This document shows positions 55,471 through 64,000 of a stretch of 64,000 bases of DNA, in pieces. Position numbers and translations under genes: made by a program. The DNA is taken from positions 3,851,001 to 3,915,000 of the forward strand of contig NZ_CP116339.1 in NCBI RefSeq assembly GCF_028198165.1. The letters run 5' to 3'. Each line of letters begins with the position of its first letter. Positions within the stretch are counted from its first letter, which is position 1. Origin of the DNA: Pseudoxanthomonas sp. JBR18. Its GTDB lineage: Bacteria; Pseudomonadota; Gammaproteobacteria; Xanthomonadales; Xanthomonadaceae. The notes below the pieces were generated by a model. It saw nothing but the letters and a program-made list of their open reading frames with translations. It was not told the DNA's origin and did no database searches.

Positions 55471-55863
55471 ATGAACATCGGCCAGCTTTCGCGCCAGACC
55501 CAGGTGCCAATCGACACGATCCGCTACTACGAGCGCCAGCGCCTGCTGCCCGAACCACCGCGCTCGCCCGGCGGCTACCGTCGCTATGCCGACGACGACG
55601 TCGCCCGCCTGAACTTCATCCGCCGCGCCAAGACCCTGGGCTTCACCCTGGAGGAAATCGGCGAGCTGCTGGCCATCAGCCACGGGCGCGGTGACGTGGC
55701 GGCGATCAAGCAGGCGGCCAGCCGCAAACTGGAGCAGGTCCAGCAGCGCATGGATGAACTGGCCCGCGTGCGCGATGCGCTGGAGGTCATGGTCGAGGCC
55801 TGTCCGGGCCATGGCGCACTGCGCGACTGCCCGATCGTCTCCGCACTGACCCGGGACAGCTGA
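55471..55863 (+). CDS. MerR-family metal regulator, CueR-like
   Basis: A 130-aa MerR protein. HTH-type N-terminus [27 protein letters not shown], dimerisation helix and a metal loop [12 protein letters not shown] with two Cys eight residues apart. The Cys that divalent-metal sensors (ZntR, MerR) have near residue 79 is missing, which favours Cu(I)/Ag(I) sensing. The chosen ATG has GGAGGAG upstream; an extended form to 55420 is unlikely. The ATPase follows after two bases. Confidence 0.85.
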   Translation: MNIGQLSRQTQVPIDTIRYYERQRLLPEPPRSPGGYRRYADDDVARLNFIRRAKTLGFTLEEIGELLAISHGRGDVAAIKQAASRKLEQVQQRMDELARVRDALEVMVEACPGHGALRDCPIVSALTRDS

Positions 55864-55864
55864 G

Positions 55865-58666
<2,802 letters not shown>

Positions 58667-58736
58667 AGCGCAAGGCCGCGCAAAATGCTTGCGGAACCAC
58701 ATTCCGGTCATTAGAATGCCGTGCTCCCAAGACACC

Positions 58737-58812
58737 GGGGCCATAGCTCAGCTGGGAGAGCGCCTGCATGGCATGCAGGAGGTCGGCGGTTCGATCCCGC
58801 CTGGCTCCACCA
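58737..58812 (+). tRNA. tRNA-Ala (GGC)
   Basis: 76 nt including encoded CCA. Anticodon loop ATGGCAT gives GGC. Acceptor GGGGCCA pairs with TGGCTCC, with one G-U pair. Confidence 0.95.
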
Positions 58813-58870
58813 CGTTTCAAAGGGTTGCAAGCACTAGGCCTGTTTGCAATTGCTGCATCGGTTAGACAGC

Positions 58871-58946
58871 GTCCCCATCGTCTAGAGGCCTAGGACACCA
58901 CCCTTTCACGGTGGCGACCGGGGTTCGAATCCCCGTGGGGACGCCA
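58871..58946 (+). tRNA. tRNA-Glu (TTC)
   Basis: 76 nt including encoded CCA. Anticodon loop CTTTCAC gives TTC. D-loop contains GAGGCC, one base longer than in the second copy. Confidence 0.95.
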
Positions 58947-58961
58947 GCTTCAAACAAGAAG

Positions 58962-58987
58962 CGCAGCGCGCAACCGCTGCGTTTTTT
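58962..58987 (+). terminator. Intrinsic terminator after first Ala-Glu pair
   Basis: CGCAGCG and CGCTGCG arms followed by a run of six T. It lies between the first and second tRNA pairs. Confidence 0.75.
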
Positions 58988-58999
58988 CTTGGCAACATC

Positions 59000-59075
59000 G
59001 GGGCCATAGCTCAGCTGGGAGAGCGCCTGCATGGCATGCAGGAGGTCGGCGGTTCGATCCCGCCTGGCTCCACCA
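59000..59075 (+). tRNA. tRNA-Ala (GGC), second copy
   Basis: 76 nt, identical in sequence to the first tRNA-Ala as far as I can read, including CCA. Confidence 0.95.
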
Positions 59076-59123
59076 ATCCAAGGTCCAGCGCCACGCGCGG
59101 ACCATGCGACGGATACCAGATCC

Positions 59124-59198
59124 GTCCCCATCGTCTAGCGGTTAGGACACCACCCTTTCACGGTGGCGACCGGGGTTCGATCCCCCGTGGGGACGCCA
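59124..59198 (+). tRNA. tRNA-Glu (TTC), second copy
   Basis: 75 nt including encoded CCA; anticodon TTC. The D-loop differs from the first copy (CGGTTAG in place of AGGCCTAG) and the T-arm has one changed base. Confidence 0.95.
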
Positions 59199-59213
59199 AC
59201 TTGCATCATGCAG

Positions 59214-59242
59214 ACGCAGCGGATCTCCGCTGCGTTTTTTTT
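59214..59242 (+). terminator. Intrinsic terminator after the tRNA array
   Basis: ACGCAGCGG/CCGCTGCGT stem with a four-base loop and eight T. A strong terminator, similar to the one after the first pair. Confidence 0.85.
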
Positions 59243-59357
59243 CGCCTCGAAATCGGTGTGGCATGAAGACCGCGTGCACAGACCTTCATCGGATCAACAT
59301 CGCTGCTTCAGGAAACTAAACAGGCCCGCCCATCTATCGCCTGCCTGAGGAGCATTG

Positions 59358-59834
59358 ATGTCCAGATCGTCCCGGAACCCGGCTTCACGCCATGAGTCCG
59401 CTTTCGCAAGTTGGATCCGCCGCAACGGGTATTCGCCCAGCGAGGCGATCGAACACTTCCTGGAGCGGTCCGACTATTTTCGCAGTGAACTCCAGCAACT
59501 CGGCGACGAGGCGCGCAGGTCCTTGACCGAAGAAGCCCGCGAGTTCCTGCGCCAGCGCAGTGAGGAAGACAGCTTCGCGATGCAGTTCCCCACCGTCTAC
59601 ATGTGCAAGGACAAGCACAGCAGGCAGCTGCGCTACACCGTCACGATCACCATCGGCGAAGACCATGCCGAGTGGATCGGGCGAGTCTGGGCGGACAATG
59701 ACTATCTCGGTGAGGTGACCGGCTCGGGCGGAGGCCCGAAGGCGAACTATCTGGCCCTGGCGCGCATGCACATCGAATCCCAGGTGGACTGCCACGACGC
59801 CATCGTCAAGCGACCGCTGCCCGATTCCTGGTAA
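59358..59834 (+). CDS. Hypothetical protein
   Basis: A 158-aa soluble protein beginning MSRSSRNPASRHESAF; the GAGGAG site fits the ATG at 59358. The C-terminal half carries 'YTVTITIGEDHAEWIGRVWAD' and 'PKANYLALARMHIESQ'. No family recognised. It lies just right of the tRNA array. Confidence 0.65.
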   Translation: MSRSSRNPASRHESAFASWIRRNGYSPSEAIEHFLERSDYFRSELQQLGDEARRSLTEEAREFLRQRSEEDSFAMQFPTVYMCKDKHSRQLRYTVTITIGEDHAEWIGRVWADNDYLGEVTGSGGGPKANYLALARMHIESQVDCHDAIVKRPLPDSW

Positions 59835-59867
59835 ATCTTGGGCGCAAGCCGCCCGCCAAAGCTCCGC

Positions 59868-60365
59868 TCAAACCAGCGGCGTGACCGGTTGCGGTGCCGA
59901 TTCGGCGACACGATGCAAGGTCGCCACGCCGTGGCCGCGTTCGGCCAGGTATTCCAGCCACTTGCCCAGGAAGGTGTTCATCCGCATGCGGTGGCTGATG
60001 AGCTCGGCCGGTGGAGGGAACATGCCGATGACATCCTGCCAGCGGCGCCCGACGTAGCAATGTGTTGCCTCCGCCTGGCGGGCATCACGATACACGCGTA
60101 CGAACGCCGAAGGATCAGGCTCGCCGCTGACCGGGTCGATGATGCCGTAGGTCAGTCGCAGCTCGACGGTGTAGCGATGGGTTTCGATGACATCCACGCG
60201 CAGGTCCAGCCCATCGCCGATGCTGGACACATAGTGCCCTGGCTCCAGGTCGGTCGGCACGAACAACCGGTCCAGCCGCGCGTAGTTCTCCGCATAGAGC
60301 GCCATCAGCCAGCCGAAGCGGCCAAGCTTGGGTAAGTGCGCGGTGCGGGTGGCGGTCGTGTGCAT
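59868..60365 (-). CDS. DUF1249 protein
   Basis: A 165-aa protein of DUF1249 (YqiB-like). Residues 'LYAENYARLDRLF', 'YTVELRLTYGI' and 'MRMNTFLGKWLEYL' match the family. Function unknown; widely conserved in Gammaproteobacteria. Start at ATG 60365. Confidence 0.85.
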   Translation of the reverse strand: MHTTATRTAHLPKLGRFGWLMALYAENYARLDRLFVPTDLEPGHYVSSIGDGLDLRVDVIETHRYTVELRLTYGIIDPVSGEPDPSAFVRVYRDARQAEATHCYVGRRWQDVIGMFPPPAELISHRMRMNTFLGKWLEYLAERGHGVATLHRVAESAPQPVTPLV

Positions 60366-60461
60366 GACCCGATGCTACACGTCTTCCAGCGCTGACGTCA
60401 GCATTGACGGGGAGCCGCACAAGCCTCTAATTTGGGGATCGGCCTGCCCCGCCCCCGCGGC

Positions 60462-61283
60462 TCAGAACATCTCCCGCTGCAGGCCCAGGGTGGACATCAC
60501 CTTGCTGGCGATCTCTTCGATCGAAGTATGGGTGGTGCTCAACGTCGGCAGGCGCTCGTGGGCGAACATGCCTTCTGCGGCGACCACCTCGCGCCGGCAC
60601 GTCTCGGGCTTGGCGTAGCGGGAGTTGGGCCTGCGTTCCTGCCGGATCTGGCACAGACGCTCGGGATCGATGGTCAGGCCGAACAGCTTCTTGCGGTACG
60701 GACGCAGGCGTGGCGGCAGCCGGTCGGTCTCCAGATCTTCGTCGGTTAGCGGGTAGTTCGCCGCCTTGACCCCGTAATGCAGCGCCAGATAGACGCACGT
60801 TGGCGTCTTGCCCGCGCGCGAGACCGCGACCAGGATCAGGTCGGCCTCGTCGTAATTGATCGCGATGCCGTCGTCGTGGCTCAGCGCGAAGTTCATCGCG
60901 TTGATGCGCCGGTGGTAGGCCTCGAAATTGACGATGCCATGGGCCTGCCCCACTCGCGACTGTCGGACCGCCCCCAACTCCAGCTCCATCGGATTGATGA
61001 ACGGAGCGAAGACATCGAGCATCAATGCGCCGCTCGAGGCCAGCAGCTCGGCGATCGCCGGGTCGACGATCGAATGGATGACGATGGGCCGCGCATCGTG
61101 GCGGACGCCCGATTCGCGGATCCGCTCGGCCGCCTCGACCGCCTTGTCCAGCTCGTCCACGAACGGAATGCGGTCGGTGATGAAGGAAAAGCCCGAGAAC
61201 TGGGTCAGCAGGCTGTGCCCGATGGTTTCAACCGTGATCCCGGTTCCATCCGAAACATAGAAGACCGGCCGGACACTCGACAT
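60462..61283 (-). CDS. ppsR: PEP synthase regulatory kinase/phosphorylase
   Basis: A 273-aa DUF299 protein that inactivates and reactivates PEP synthase by ADP-dependent phosphorylation and Pi-dependent dephosphorylation. Marks: [20 protein letters not shown] at the start, the P-loop-like [21 protein letters not shown] and the end '[17 protein letters not shown]'. I chose the ATG at 61283, preceded by AAGGAT; a longer start at 61292 is possible. Diverges from ppsA. Confidence 0.93.
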   Translation of the reverse strand: MSSVRPVFYVSDGTGITVETIGHSLLTQFSGFSFITDRIPFVDELDKAVEAAERIRESGVRHDARPIVIHSIVDPAIAELLASSGALMLDVFAPFINPMELELGAVRQSRVGQAHGIVNFEAYHRRINAMNFALSHDDGIAINYDEADLILVAVSRAGKTPTCVYLALHYGVKAANYPLTDEDLETDRLPPRLRPYRKKLFGLTIDPERLCQIRQERRPNSRYAKPETCRREVVAAEGMFAHERLPTLSTTHTSIEEIASKVMSTLGLQREMF

Positions 61284-61447
61284 CGTTTTCATCCTTTTGG
61301 GGTGACACTGACAAGACCAATATCGCACCATTGCTTGTGAAGCGCGATATGGCCCTGCATCATAAGTACAACCTCCCCCCTCTTTGCGGACGGCGATCGA
61401 CGGCCTCCGCGAGCGAAAAAACCCACGTCCTTCAAGGAGCACAGCGC

Positions 61448-63823
<2,376 letters not shown>

Positions 63824-63867
63824 TCTCCGCCACACGCGGGGACGGCTAACGTCTCCCGGTGCCCGGG

Positions 63868-63895
63868 CCCCGCTTCGGCGGGGTTCGGCGTTTTT
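63868..63895 (+). terminator. Intrinsic terminator after ppsA
   Basis: CCCCGC-TTCG-GCGGGG hairpin followed within 12 bases by a T run. Confidence 0.8.
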
Positions 63896-63924
63896 GAAGA
63901 CATCACATGAGAGGAGATCACGCC

Positions 63925-64000
63925 GTGGAATGGTTTTCTGCCGCCAGGCAAGCAGGTTGGGAAGCGCTGGCGATTGCCGTCGGCATCCGCGTCGGATTGG
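63925..64000 (+). CDS. Start of an unidentified membrane protein
   Basis: GTG at 63925 with AGAGGAG upstream begins VEWFSAARQAGWEALAIAVG, cut by the window edge after about 25 codons. A second, in-frame ATG lies at 63907. The hydrophobic run suggests a membrane protein (a small mechanosensitive channel is one option), but too little is visible. Confidence 0.5.
   Translation, partial: MEWFSAARQAGWEALAIAVGIRVGL

Overview
The window is high-GC DNA from a gammaproteobacterium, most likely Xanthomonadaceae (Pseudoxanthomonas, Stenotrophomonas, Xanthomonas or a relative). The reasons are codon use, the ppsR/ppsA pair beside a DUF1249 gene, CioAB-type oxidase, Xanthomonas-style copAB, and stress genes typical of that family. 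This is inferred from family knowledge, not from any search. Both ends cut genes: a Wadjet jetC on the left and an unidentified gene on the right.

Positions 1-15,440 form a defence and mobile island. A Wadjet anti-plasmid operon runs leftward (jetA, jetB, start of jetC; any jetD lies outside). A broken ATPase gene with a small Cys-containing neighbour follows. Next is a mobility module: a KfrA-like coiled-coil DNA-binding protein, its 63-aa partner and a divergent tyrosine recombinase, with a palindrome between them. To its right are four rightward genes in two coupled pairs. The first pair is a PHP-domain/ABC-ATPase (TrlF-like) plus a PD-(D/E)XK nuclease-like protein. The second is an unrecognised protein plus another protein with a nuclease-like N-terminus. 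These pairs are the best candidates for little-described defence systems. The island ends against an MFS transporter gene reduced to its first half and carrying two further lesions.

Positions 15,441-23,903 hold a leftward catabolic operon for the lower gallate/protocatechuate 4,5-cleavage pathway: aldolase, tautomerase, C4-dicarboxylate carrier, porin, LigJ, LigI and the broken MFS gene. A divergent LysR-type regulator with two HTH domains sits upstream. No ring-cleavage dioxygenase is present. Positions 24,400-47,400 are a stress and energy region: Mn catalase, cyanide-insensitive-type bd oxidase with a tiny DUF2474 subunit, a stress SDR, a PaoABC molybdenum aldehyde oxidoreductase, a four-gene operon (acyl-CoA dehydrogenase-like, PIG-L deacetylase, methyltransferase, glycosyltransferase), a TPP enzyme, two DUF4142 proteins, two GH13 glucosidases, a frameshifted mgtC-like gene and chaB.

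Positions 48,100-52,200 carry a TniA-TniB-TniQ transposition module with paired 19-nt repeats beside tniQ. Copper resistance follows (copA, copB, a MerR regulator, and a P1B ATPase with three YHS domains). A tRNA array Ala-Glu-Ala-Glu comes next, then core genes: a hypothetical, DUF1249, and divergent ppsR and ppsA, which control and carry out PEP synthesis from pyruvate.
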